Part shown: one piece after another, positions 16,703 to 24,434 of the stretch | How the letters are laid out: each line of letters opens with the position of its first letter | Position numbering within the stretch: position 1 is the first letter of the stretch | The notes under the pieces: generated by a model | What the model saw: only the letters and a program-made list of their open reading frames with translations | The model's database searches: none | What the model was told of the DNA's origin: nothing | Made by a program: the position numbers and the translations under genes | Assembly: GCA_947487165.1 (NCBI GenBank) | Contig: CANKWX010000028.1 | Span: forward strand, 1-45,608 | Reading direction: 5' to 3' | DNA length: 45,608 nucleotides | From: Burkholderiales bacterium | Lineage (GTDB): Bacteria > Pseudomonadota > Gammaproteobacteria > Burkholderiales > Burkholderiaceae_E

Positions 16703-17368
16703 ATGTTCGGCACCCACGACCTCCCGCTCTTCGTCCTGTCGGGTTTGCTGCTCAACATCACACCGGGCGCCGATTCGCTCTTCATCATCACCCGCAGTGT
16801 GACGCAAGGCGCGCGGGCGGGCGCGGTTGCTGCCCTCGGCGTTTCCGTCGGATGCTGTGTCCATGTCATTGCCGCCGCGCTCGGGCTGTCCGCGCTGCTG
16901 GCTGCGTCGGCCTCAGCATTCACGGTCATCAAGTTGATCGGCGCGGCCTATCTCGTCTACATCGGCGTGTCTTTGCTGCGGACTCGTGCGGCAGTCGCGC
17001 TGAAAAATGAGACGAAAAATGAGCCTTCATATCAGCCTGCAGATCAGCGCTTGCCGGCACCGAGCATGAGCGCGGTTTTTGCTCAAGGTTTTTTCACCAA
17101 TCTGCTCAATCCGAAAGTGGCGCTCTTTTTTCTGGCGTTCGTGCCACAGTTCATCGATCCTGGCGCGACCGACAAGACGCTTGCCTTTCTGTTTCTGGGC
17201 GCGGTCTTCAACCTCAATGGTCTGCTGTGGTGTTTGCTGCTGGCATGGTCTGCGGCAAGGGTAAGCGCCATTGGGCTCGGTCAGGGTGCTGCCCTCTGGT
17301 TCAATCGCGGTGTTGGCGCAGTCTTTGTTTTTCTGGGGTTGCGCCTGGCGATGACCAGGCAGGTCTGA
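16703..17368 (+). CDS. LysE/RhtB family amino-acid exporter
   Basis: A 221-residue inner-membrane protein with six hydrophobic segments. The family hallmark NITPGADSLFIITRSVTQGARAG (N-x-x-P-G-P/A-x) is near residues 15-38. Segment 5 begins after GFFTNLLNPKVALFFLAFVPQF, another conserved LysE block (about 125-147). Members export amino acids or their analogues. The gene is divergent from the broken MFS gene and is followed after 58 bases by an EamA exporter, probably in one operon. No strong Shine-Dalgarno sequence precedes the ATG. Confidence 0.85.
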   Translation: MFGTHDLPLFVLSGLLLNITPGADSLFIITRSVTQGARAGAVAALGVSVGCCVHVIAAALGLSALLAASASAFTVIKLIGAAYLVYIGVSLLRTRAAVALKNETKNEPSYQPADQRLPAPSMSAVFAQGFFTNLLNPKVALFFLAFVPQFIDPGATDKTLAFLFLGAVFNLNGLLWCLLLAWSAARVSAIGLGQGAALWFNRGVGAVFVFLGLRLAMTRQV

Positions 17369-17426
17369 ATGGGCTTGCGCGGGCGCAGCCTGCCCCACTT
17401 GCATCGGTTCGAGAAGGAGTTTGGAG

Positions 17427-18269
17427 ATGTCGATCGCTCGAATCGCTGTATTGACCGTCCTGGCCATGATCGCCTTTGCCGGCAACTCGCTGTTGTGCCG
17501 CGCGGCCCTCAAGGCGCCGGCCATCGATGCGGCAAGTTTCACGACCATCCGCATGGTCTCGGGCGCGCTGGTGCTCTGGCTGATCGTGCGATCCACCCGA
17601 CGCGAGCAGTCGGGCGACGGTAACTGGCGGTCTGCGCTGGCGCTCTTTGGCTACGCTGCCGCCTTTTCGTTCGCCTATGGCAGCCTGCCTGCGGCCTCGG
17701 GCGCACTCGTGCTGTTCGGCTCGGTTCAGCTCACCATGATCGGGTACGGTCTGTGGTCAGGAGAGCGTTTTCAAGCCGTGCAGGTCATCGGGCTGCTAAT
17801 GGCGATTGCCGGCCTGGTCAGCCTGCTGCTGCCGGGTCTGTCGGCACCGCCGCTTGCCGGAGCACTGCTGATGGTGTGCGCCGGGCTCTCATGGGGCGTC
17901 TATTCGCTGCGAGCCAAGGGGCAGGGTGATCCGACTCGGGTCACCGCCGGCAATTTCCTGCGCACCATTCCGATGGCTCTGGCTGTCAGCCTGGTGATGC
18001 ATGATCAGGTCTCGATCAGCACGGCAGGATTCTGGTGGGCGGTTTCATCGGGCGCGCTGGCGTCGGCGCTTGGCTATGCGATCTGGTATACCGCCTTACC
18101 TGCTTTGAAAGCCACCAATGCGGCGGTGGTGCAGCTCAGCGTTCCGGTGATCACGGCGATCGGCGCGGTGGTCTTTCTTGATGAGCAGCTGAGCCTGCGA
18201 CTCTTGCTGGCGTCGCTGGTGATCCTGGGAGGCATCGGTCTGGTGATCGCCGGCGGCAAGCGGGCCTGA
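17427..18269 (+). CDS. EamA/DMT family transporter
   Basis: A 280-residue permease with ten hydrophobic segments arranged as two EamA repeats. AGNSLLCRAALKAPAIDAASF (about 14-34) opens the first repeat and WGVYSLRAKGQGDPTRVTAGNF (about 150-172) the second. DMT proteins of this type export amino acids, nucleosides or drugs. The aaggag site ending 7 bases before the ATG at 17427 decides the start; an in-frame TTG two codons upstream is unlikely. It follows the LysE gene and precedes the thioesterase gene by 53 bases. Confidence 0.85.
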   Translation: MSIARIAVLTVLAMIAFAGNSLLCRAALKAPAIDAASFTTIRMVSGALVLWLIVRSTRREQSGDGNWRSALALFGYAAAFSFAYGSLPAASGALVLFGSVQLTMIGYGLWSGERFQAVQVIGLLMAIAGLVSLLLPGLSAPPLAGALLMVCAGLSWGVYSLRAKGQGDPTRVTAGNFLRTIPMALAVSLVMHDQVSISTAGFWWAVSSGALASALGYAIWYTALPALKATNAAVVQLSVPVITAIGAVVFLDEQLSLRLLLASLVILGGIGLVIAGGKRA

Positions 18270-18322
18270 TGTGATGCCCAAGCTAAGCGGCATTCAAACA
18301 ACAATCAATCAAGGAGATTTTC

Positions 18323-18733
18323 ATGCTGTCGATGAGCGATATCCAGGCGAAGCTCGATCCGCTCTTCCCGGGCCTGATGGGCGTGACACTCACTGAAGTC
18401 GCGCAGGATCGGGTAGTGGCCACGCTGCTCGTGCGGCCTGATTTGTGTACCGGTGGCGGCATCATGCACGGCGGCGCCTATATGGCCTTTGCCGACACGC
18501 TTGGCGCCGTCGGAACGATCGTCAATCTGAGCGCCGGCAAAGGCACGACCACCACCGATTCGAGCACCAAGTTCATTGCCGGTGCTCGGGTTGGCAGCAC
18601 GGTGACTGCTGAGTGTCTGGCCCTGCATCGCGGCCGCAGCACTCTGGTCTGGCAGACCTCGATCCGGAACGCTGATGGCAAGCTGTGCGCCGTGGTGACC
18701 CAGACCCAGCTGGTGCTCGATGCCCGCCAATGA
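18323..18733 (+). CDS. PaaI-type hotdog thioesterase
   Basis: A 136-residue hotdog-fold protein. The motif GGIMHGGAYMAFADTLG (about 49-65) contains the HGG turn and the acidic residue used in catalysis by PaaI-type acyl-CoA thioesterases. STKFIAGARVG and the strand VTAECLALHRGRSTLVWQ complete the fold. It would release acids such as phenylacetate-type or short fatty acids from CoA. The ribosome site aaggag is 6 bases before the ATG. A strong hairpin follows 14 bases after the stop. Confidence 0.85.
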   Translation: MLSMSDIQAKLDPLFPGLMGVTLTEVAQDRVVATLLVRPDLCTGGGIMHGGAYMAFADTLGAVGTIVNLSAGKGTTTTDSSTKFIAGARVGSTVTAECLALHRGRSTLVWQTSIRNADGKLCAVVTQTQLVLDARQ

Positions 18734-18747
18734 CGAAAGGCATTAAG

Positions 18748-18768
18748 CGCGCGGATCTGTTCCGCGCG
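18748..18768. terminator. Hairpin between convergent genes, probable bidirectional terminator
   Basis: CGCGCGGA (18748-18755) and TCCGCGCG (18761-18768) form a perfect 8-base stem with a 5-base loop. It lies in the 50-base gap between the thioesterase and HAD genes, which face each other. There is no strong U tract on either side, so termination efficiency is uncertain. Confidence 0.5.
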
Positions 18769-18783
18769 TCAGTGACTGGGGGT

Positions 18784-19419
18784 TCAGTCGATCAGCGCAA
18801 ATCCCACATGGCGCTCGAGTTCATCGAGTGCCGGGCGCGCATCGCCGACCTTGATCGTGCGCATGCCGAGTTCGCGGGCGGGCTTGAGGTTGATGCCGAG
18901 GTCGTCGAGATAGACGCAGGCCGACGGCTCGACCTGCAGCGCATCGGTCATCATCAGATAAATGCGCGGATCGGGCTTGCGCAGGCCGGCCTTGGCGCTT
19001 TCAATCACATGATGAAAGAGTCCCATGATGTCGTTTTTGTAAAGACTCCCCATGGGGCTCGCGCCCATCGCCTTGAAGTTGTTGGTGATGCAGCCGGTCT
19101 TCATCTTTGCGCTGATGCGCCGCAGTGCCTCGACCATCTCGGGGCGGATATGGCCAGAAAGCAGGGGCAACACGTCGCGGCCGCGCACTTCATGACCGAG
19201 CGCCAGGCTTTCGCTGGCAAACGCGGCATCGAAGGCGTCGGCAGTGAATTCACTGCGTTCGAGTTTCGCCCAGGCATTGTCGTGCGGGTTGGTCGCATTG
19301 ACCGTGCGCAGAAAATCCTTCGGCAGTCCGCGTTCGACCTCAAAGCGCGCGAAGGCCTCAAAGGGGCTCGAAGAAATCACGCCGCCGAAATCCCAGATGA
19401 CCGCCTGAATCGAAGACAC
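18784..19419 (-). CDS. HAD-superfamily phosphatase (sEH-N/ACAD10-like)
   Basis: A 211-residue HAD hydrolase. The nucleophile Asp10 sits in VIWDFGGVI; the usual second Asp two residues on is Gly12, as in the epoxide-hydrolase-N-like and ACAD10-associated group. Motif II is the Thr of CITNNF, motif III Lys is in AKAGLRKPDPRIY, and motif IV is VYLDDLGINL. SSPFEAFARFEVERGLP after motif I is the cap typical of that group. A GTG start at 19419 is chosen because agaggag lies 9 bases upstream and conserved sequence starts there. Substrate unknown; phosphorylated acyl or lipid intermediates are possible given the neighbours. Confidence 0.8.
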   Translation of the reverse strand: MSSIQAVIWDFGGVISSSPFEAFARFEVERGLPKDFLRTVNATNPHDNAWAKLERSEFTADAFDAAFASESLALGHEVRGRDVLPLLSGHIRPEMVEALRRISAKMKTGCITNNFKAMGASPMGSLYKNDIMGLFHHVIESAKAGLRKPDPRIYLMMTDALQVEPSACVYLDDLGINLKPARELGMRTIKVGDARPALDELERHVGFALID

Positions 19420-19581
19420 GTTTGAAGCTCCTCTGTTGGTCGTGCGAGCATAGCGCACCGGCTCGCGCATTGAAGTGAGCCTGGTGGCCATCATGATTCC
19501 GGAAATTCACGTCAGCCTGTCGCGCCGGACGGCTTGGGTATGACCGGTTGGCTAATGACCTGAGACCGATACGGAGTTGGC

Positions 19582-20781
19582 ATGCAAGAAATGAAGGTGG
19601 TGAACAGCGGGCGTGATTTCGGTGGCGTGAAGGCCGCGATGCAAGGCTATGTCGATCTCGATGTGCTGCCCGGTGTGTCCTGGGCCGTGTTGTCGGGACG
19701 CGATCTGGTCGAAGTGGATCAGGTGGGCTGGGCCGACCGGGAGAGTCGGGTCGCGCTGCGCAGCGACCATATTTTCAGAGCCTTTTCGAACACCAAGCTG
19801 GTGACCTCGATTGCTGTCCTGCTGCTCTTTGAGGCAGGCCACTTTGCACTCGACGATCCGATCGAGCGCTTCATCCCCAAGCTTGGCAATCGCCGCGTTC
19901 TGCGCCGTGACCCGAGCTCAATCGACGATACCGATCCGGCTGCTGCGTCGATCACCATTCGCCATCTGCTCACCCACACATCGGGGCTGAGCTACGGCCT
20001 CTTTGACCCCGGCACGGTGCTTTACAAGGCCTATCAGGCGCGCAAGGTGCTCAGTCCGATGAATACGCTCGAGGCCATGACCGATGTGATTGCCGATCTG
20101 CCGCTGAGCTTTCATCCTGGCACGGCCTGGCAGTATTCGGTGGCCACCGACGTGCTGGCGCGTCTGGTGGAGGTGGTGAGTGGCCAGCCGTTTGATGTCT
20201 TCATCAAGGCGCGCATCCTCGATCCGCTTGGCATGGTCGACACCGGCTTCGTGGTGCCGCAGGCTGACCACGATCGTTTCGTCGCCTATTACGCCGGCGC
20301 CAATCTGCTCAACCCGATGGAGCCTGGTCTGACGCGCACCGACAACGCGCCTTATCCGCAGGCCTATCTGCGAGCGGCCCCCAATCTGTCAGGCGGCGGT
20401 GGGCTGGTCTCGACCCTGCCCGACATGCTCGCTCTGGTGCGAAGCCTGCTGCCCGATGGCCCGACACTGCTCAAGCCCGAGACGCTGTCATTGATGATGA
20501 GCAACCAGCTGCCTGCGGGTATGTCGATTGCCTTTGCAGGCCTGGGGCCAGTGCCGGGGAAGGGTTTTGGCCTGGGGGGATCGGTCACGATCGCGCCGTC
20601 GGCGATCGATCCGCCTGATTCGCTTGGCGAGTTTCAGTGGGGCGGCGTGGCCGGCACCCACTGGTGGATTTCGCCGCGTCACAAGCTTGCTGGGGTCATG
20701 ATGGCTCAGCGGCAGATGGCCTTCTGGCACCCCTATTCATTTGATTTCAAAAAGCGTGTTTTTCATGCAATGGGAGTGTGA
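19582..20781 (+). CDS. Serine hydrolase of the beta-lactamase/EstB fold
   Basis: A 399-residue class C beta-lactamase-like hydrolase. The S-x-x-K motif is Ser69-Asn-Thr-Lys72 (FSNTKLVTS), and the Tyr-Ser pair is Tyr185-Ser186 in WQYSVATDVLARLVE. The third box is replaced by GTHWWISP near the C-terminus, as in esterases of this family and not true lactamases. LLTHTSGLSYG (about 129-139) is a standard family block. No signal peptide is visible, so a cytoplasmic esterase or amidase is most likely. A mini-cupin gene starts 3 bases after the stop, so the two genes are probably one transcription unit. Confidence 0.85.
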   Translation: MQEMKVVNSGRDFGGVKAAMQGYVDLDVLPGVSWAVLSGRDLVEVDQVGWADRESRVALRSDHIFRAFSNTKLVTSIAVLLLFEAGHFALDDPIERFIPKLGNRRVLRRDPSSIDDTDPAAASITIRHLLTHTSGLSYGLFDPGTVLYKAYQARKVLSPMNTLEAMTDVIADLPLSFHPGTAWQYSVATDVLARLVEVVSGQPFDVFIKARILDPLGMVDTGFVVPQADHDRFVAYYAGANLLNPMEPGLTRTDNAPYPQAYLRAAPNLSGGGGLVSTLPDMLALVRSLLPDGPTLLKPETLSLMMSNQLPAGMSIAFAGLGPVPGKGFGLGGSVTIAPSAIDPPDSLGEFQWGGVAGTHWWISPRHKLAGVMMAQRQMAFWHPYSFDFKKRVFHAMGV

Positions 20782-20784
20782 GCA

Positions 20785-21045
20785 ATGAAAGCAACCCCGA
20801 CGGTTCAGATCGACAACGATCGCGTGATTGTCACCGAGTGGCGTTTTGCGCCCGGTGCCGATACCGGGCATCACGTGCATGGCCATGACTATGTGGTGGT
20901 GCCGATGACCACCGGCATCCTGCGGCTGGAAGAGCCGGGTGGCACGCGGGATGTCGCGCTTCAGGCGGGGGTGTCTTATACCCGCCTGAGCGGCGTTGCG
21001 CATAACGTGATCAATGCCAACGCCTTTGAATTCAGCTTCATCTAG
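20785..21045 (+). CDS. Single-domain cupin protein
   Basis: An 86-residue protein consisting of little more than one cupin barrel. FAPGADTGHHVHGHDYVVVP (about 26-45) carries the His-x-His and further His ligands, and the C-terminal SYTRLSGVAHNVINAN supplies the last His. It probably binds a divalent metal. It begins 3 bases after the esterase-like gene; the short gagtgtgag before the ATG is the ribosome site. The biochemical role is not evident. It converges with pitA across an 18-base gap. Confidence 0.7.
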   Translation: MKATPTVQIDNDRVIVTEWRFAPGADTGHHVHGHDYVVVPMTTGILRLEEPGGTRDVALQAGVSYTRLSGVAHNVINANAFEFSFI

Positions 21046-21063
21046 ATCGAGCTGAAGTAGCTG

Positions 21064-22659
21064 TCAGAAAATCTGGCTGAAGAACCAGAACAGGAAGCCT
21101 GCCAGCATGATCGATGCCGGCAGCGTGAGCACCCAGGCCAGCGCGATGCTTTTCACGGTACTGGCGTTCAACCCGGCGCCGCTGGCGGCCATCGTGCCGG
21201 CCACGCCCGATGACAGCACATGGGTTGTCGAGACAGGCAGACCGAAGTGGTCGGCAGTGGCGATTGTCATGGCTGCCACGGTTTCGGCAGCTGCGCCCTG
21301 GCCGTAGGTCAGGTGTGTTTTGCCGATCTTCTCGCCGACGGTTTTGACGATGCGCTTCCAGCCGATCATCGTGCCCAGGCCGAGTGCAATGGCCACGCCA
21401 ATTTTCACCCAGGTCGGGATGAACCGGGTCGCATCGTCAACCGACTTGTGATACGCGACGACGGTTGCCAGCTCGGCTTCCGAGATCGTGAGCTGCTTTT
21501 TCTTGTCGATCAGCTTCAAGGCTTCGCCGATCAGGTACATGTCGTTGCGCAGGTTCGAGACGAGTTCGGTCGGCACGGTACTGAAGCTCTTGTAGGCCTC
21601 GACGCTCTTGAGCGTGCTCGCCACCAGCTCGTTAAGACCGACTGTGGTCTGGTCGGTGAACTTCTTGAGCGTCACCGCGTCTTTGACGGTCTCGCGCGCA
21701 TCCTCGACCTTGATGCCCGGGACCGCGTACTTGGTGAGGACTTGCTGGACGGCTGCAGACGATGCCCGAAATTGTTCCATTTTCGAGGCGTCGGGCGTGC
21801 GGTTGAGCGCGAAGGCCGTCGGTACGATCCCGACCAGAATCAGCATGATCAGGCCCATGCCCTTCTGACCGTCATTCGAGCCGTGTGCAAAGCTGACGCC
21901 AGTGCAGGTGAGGATAAGCAGGGCTCGGATCCAGAAGGGCGGCGGCGCATCGCCACGGGGGGCTTCGTAGAGCACTTTGTTGCGAATGACCGCACGCATG
22001 GCCAGATAGAGCAGGGCGGCGGCGCAAAAGCCGACGACCGGGGAAATCAGCAATGCCATGCCGACTTCCTTGGCCTTGCCCCAGTCAACGCCGCTGGTCG
22101 CTTGACCGGTCGACATCAGTGAATTGGCAACACCGACACCGATGATCGAGCCGATCAGGGTGTGCGAGCTGGAAGAAGGCAGCCCGAGCCACCAGGTGCC
22201 GAGATTCCAGATAATTGCGGCAAGCAGCAGTGCAAACACCATCGCCATGCCGGCGCTCGAGTTGACCTGAAGAATGAGTTCGACCGGCAGCAGCGAGACG
22301 ATGCCCCAGGCGACCGCGCCGCTGGCAACCATGACCCCCAGGAAGTTGAAGATGCCCGACCAGATCACTGCCAGCTGGGCCGGCATCGAGTGGGTGTAAA
22401 TGACGGTGGCCACCGCATTGGCGGTGTCATGGAAACCATTGACGAACTCGAATCCGAGCGCAATGAACAGCGCCAGGATGAGCAATGCCCAGGGAACCGA
22501 GGCGGCACTGCCAACGTCGTTGAAGAGCGAATAGAGCACGAACCCGGAGCCGCCCACCAGCAGCGCCACGAATAGCGCAATGCCAGCCAGGCCGGGTGAG
22601 CCGGCATTATCGAGAGGACTGGAGGCGGCTGAGCTCGAAAGCGTCGTAGTTCGATTCAT
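21064..22659 (-). CDS. pitA: Low-affinity inorganic phosphate transporter, Pit family
   Basis: A 531-residue inner-membrane Pit permease for phosphate, probably as a metal-phosphate complex with protons. Both internal repeats are visible: GFEFVNGFHDTANAVATVIY (about 68-87) and, near the C-terminus, GLPVSTTHVLSSGVAGTMAA. A large hydrophilic loop of about 130 residues in the middle (from about residue 290) is rich in Lys, Glu and Asp, as in PitA. It is slightly longer than E. coli PitA. The 160 bases upstream include an A-run (aaaaaaaa at 22674-22681) but no clear Pho box. PitA versus PitB cannot be decided. Confidence 0.85.
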   Translation of the reverse strand: MNRTTTLSSSAASSPLDNAGSPGLAGIALFVALLVGGSGFVLYSLFNDVGSAASVPWALLILALFIALGFEFVNGFHDTANAVATVIYTHSMPAQLAVIWSGIFNFLGVMVASGAVAWGIVSLLPVELILQVNSSAGMAMVFALLLAAIIWNLGTWWLGLPSSSSHTLIGSIIGVGVANSLMSTGQATSGVDWGKAKEVGMALLISPVVGFCAAALLYLAMRAVIRNKVLYEAPRGDAPPPFWIRALLILTCTGVSFAHGSNDGQKGMGLIMLILVGIVPTAFALNRTPDASKMEQFRASSAAVQQVLTKYAVPGIKVEDARETVKDAVTLKKFTDQTTVGLNELVASTLKSVEAYKSFSTVPTELVSNLRNDMYLIGEALKLIDKKKQLTISEAELATVVAYHKSVDDATRFIPTWVKIGVAIALGLGTMIGWKRIVKTVGEKIGKTHLTYGQGAAAETVAAMTIATADHFGLPVSTTHVLSSGVAGTMAASGAGLNASTVKSIALAWVLTLPASIMLAGFLFWFFSQIF

Positions 22660-22819
22660 GATGACTGCTCAATGAAAAAAAATATTTTCGAGGGTCGAGA
22701 TTACAGTGCTGCGACCGCGTCGCGATAAAAGCGGTCGGAGTTTATCTGAGTTCGTGTGGCCGAGAGATCTGACGCCGGGTAATCTGATACGACCGGGGTC
22801 TGACCTAGCCAGTGTCGGC

Positions 22820-23860
22820 TCAGGCCCGCCGCCCGAACCAGATGATTGACAGCAACCCGGCTGCAATTGCCAGGATCGCAGCACTGCCGGCAAAAAGCGC
22901 TGTGACTTCGGTTTCGCCGCGCTCCAGGACGAAGCGGGCGTTGAGTTCTTCGTAGACCTTTTTCAAATCGGCCGCGGTGCCGGCGTGGTAGTACTCCCCG
23001 CGAGTCATTTCGGCCACGGCTTTAAGTGTTTCTTCGTCGAGTCGAACATAGGCCGACCAGCCGTCAAATCCGATGGTGGCGCCTTCGAGCGTGCCGAAGC
23101 CGACGGTAAAGACCCGCACGCCGCGGTCGGCCGCCATCTTGGCGACTTCGATCGGGTCGGGGCCGGTGGTGCGACGGCCATCCGACAGCAGCACGATGAC
23201 GCCAGAGCTGTACGAGCCTGGCTTGACCGGGGCGCGAGGCGGACTGCCCGATGGGCCGCGACCGGTGTCACTGCCACCGCTTCGGCCGCTGCGGCCGAAC
23301 ACCACCGATTCAACATCAATTCCATCGTCCGGAAAAAGGGTTGCGAGCGCCACCACCAGCGCGCTGCCGGTGGCAGTGCCCCGCTGCAACTGGAAGCGTT
23401 CGATGGCCGCGATCAGGTCTTCGCTGTTATCGGTAGGCTTTTGCACGAGTTGCGCCGAGCCGCCGAACGACACGATGCCGATCCGTGAACGCGGCGGATG
23501 GTCTTCGATGAAGGCCTTCGCGGCGGCCTGTGCTGCAGTGATCCGGTCGGGCTGCACGTCGGTTGCGCGCATGCTGAGCGACACATCGATGGCCAGCACG
23601 ATGGTGTGGAACTGCGACGGCAAGGTCACCACGGCGGTCGGGCGGGCAATGGCTGTCAGCCCGCAGGCCAGTGCGAGCAGCATCAGTACTGGCGGCACAA
23701 ATCGACGCCAGCTCTGGCGCGGCCCGATCGCCTCGCGAACCAGCGCCAGGCTGGGGTAGACCATTGCCACCTTTCGCCTGCGCATCAACCACAGGTAACC
23801 CAGCACGCAGGCCGGGAGCACCGGCAGCATCCAGAGCATCTGTGGCCACAGGAAGGACAT
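22820..23860 (-). CDS. BatA-like von Willebrand factor A membrane protein
   Basis: A 346-residue protein with a membrane segment near the N-terminus (LPVLPACVLGYLWLM), a second at about 55-72, a VWA domain, and a C-terminal anchor (LFAGSAAILAIAAGLLSII). The MIDAS metal site is Asp92-x-Ser94-x-Ser96, with Thr in GTATGSAL and Asp in LLSDGRR. A Gly/Ser/Pro-rich insertion (about 220-245) interrupts the VWA fold. BatA proteins usually sit with a MoxR ATPase and DUF58 protein, but none is present here, so this is an orphan. Two Met codons compete (23866 and 23860); agagg is better placed for 23860. Confidence 0.75.
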   Translation of the reverse strand: MSFLWPQMLWMLPVLPACVLGYLWLMRRRKVAMVYPSLALVREAIGPRQSWRRFVPPVLMLLALACGLTAIARPTAVVTLPSQFHTIVLAIDVSLSMRATDVQPDRITAAQAAAKAFIEDHPPRSRIGIVSFGGSAQLVQKPTDNSEDLIAAIERFQLQRGTATGSALVVALATLFPDDGIDVESVVFGRSGRSGGSDTGRGPSGSPPRAPVKPGSYSSGVIVLLSDGRRTTGPDPIEVAKMAADRGVRVFTVGFGTLEGATIGFDGWSAYVRLDEETLKAVAEMTRGEYYHAGTAADLKKVYEELNARFVLERGETEVTALFAGSAAILAIAAGLLSIIWFGRRA

Positions 23861-24046
23861 CGGCATTTGCCTCTTCAGAGCGGATTGGGTCGCCGATCGA
23901 TGACCGGAACGCCATGTCTGCTTTATAGCACCGCGCAATGCCCGGAATCTGCCGGATACCGGATCGAACGGCAACGGAACGCCCGGCTTCGCACCGACTG
24001 ATCGGCGGGAATCGGGTAAGGTAAGGGGTTAAAGGGGACAAACGAC

Positions 24047-24241
24047 TTGGCCAAACCTAATTATCAGTACGAAAAGCGGCAGCGAGAGCTCGCCAAGAAG
24101 GCGAAGAAGGCCGAAAAGGCCGCTCGCAAATCGACCGACAAGCCCGATGACGACACCCCGGAGTTGTTGGCCGATGGGCTCACGCCTGGCGAAAGCCTTG
24201 GCGAACCCGGCGTCGGACCGGCTGCTGAACCGACCGCCTGA
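24047..24241 (+). CDS. Small basic protein with TTG start
   Basis: A 64-residue protein starting with TTG at 24047, supported by aaagggg 10 bases upstream. The N-terminus AKPNYQYEKRQRELAKKAKK is a pattern I recognise from short, highly charged proteins conserved across Betaproteobacteria, which start at exactly this residue. The first half is a Lys/Glu-rich helix; the second is acidic and Pro/Gly-rich. Function unknown. The stop codon lies inside the first copy of a 13-base tandem repeat. Confidence 0.65.
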   Translation: MAKPNYQYEKRQRELAKKAKKAEKAARKSTDKPDDDTPELLADGLTPGESLGEPGVGPAAEPTA

Positions 24242-24281
24242 GCCGACCGCCTGAGCCGACCGCCTGAGCCGACCGCCTGAG
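24230..24281. repeat. Four perfect tandem copies of a 13-base unit
   Basis: CCGACCGCCTGAG is repeated four times head to tail without mismatch (24230-24281). Each unit contains a TGA; the first one is the stop of the small basic protein. The unit length is not a multiple of three. Probably a slippage-generated minisatellite of variable copy number. Confidence 0.9.
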
Positions 24282-24419
24282 CCTGCGGGTTGCAGGCATC
24301 GCCGAGCAGGGCAAGCCTGCTCGCAGTCGTGGTGTTGAACAAACCGGACAGCGCTGCGGCGGGTTTGGCAGTCAGGGCCAATGAAACACACGCCAAGCCT
24401 TGGCGCATCGCCAGTCCCC

Positions 24420-24434
24420 TACAATTGACGGATG
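24420..24434 (+). promoter_or_regulatory. -10-like element placed for a leaderless transcript
   Basis: TACAAT (24420-24425) ends 6 bases before the ATG at 24432, so transcription would begin at the start codon. No Shine-Dalgarno sequence is seen. The nearest -35-like sequence, TTGGCG at 24400, is only 14 bases away, which weakens the call. The preceding 150 bases contain the end of the 13-base repeats and nothing else recognised. Confidence 0.25.

Noticed and set aside
21031-21056. Hairpin TTCAGCT-12 nt-AGCTGAA as terminator of the cupin and pitA genes
   Set aside because: A 7-base, AT-containing stem with a large loop, mostly inside the coding end, and no U tract.
24230-24281. 13-base repeats as CRISPR or replication iterons
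   Set aside because: No spacers, no rep gene or AT-rich origin features; simple slippage fits better.
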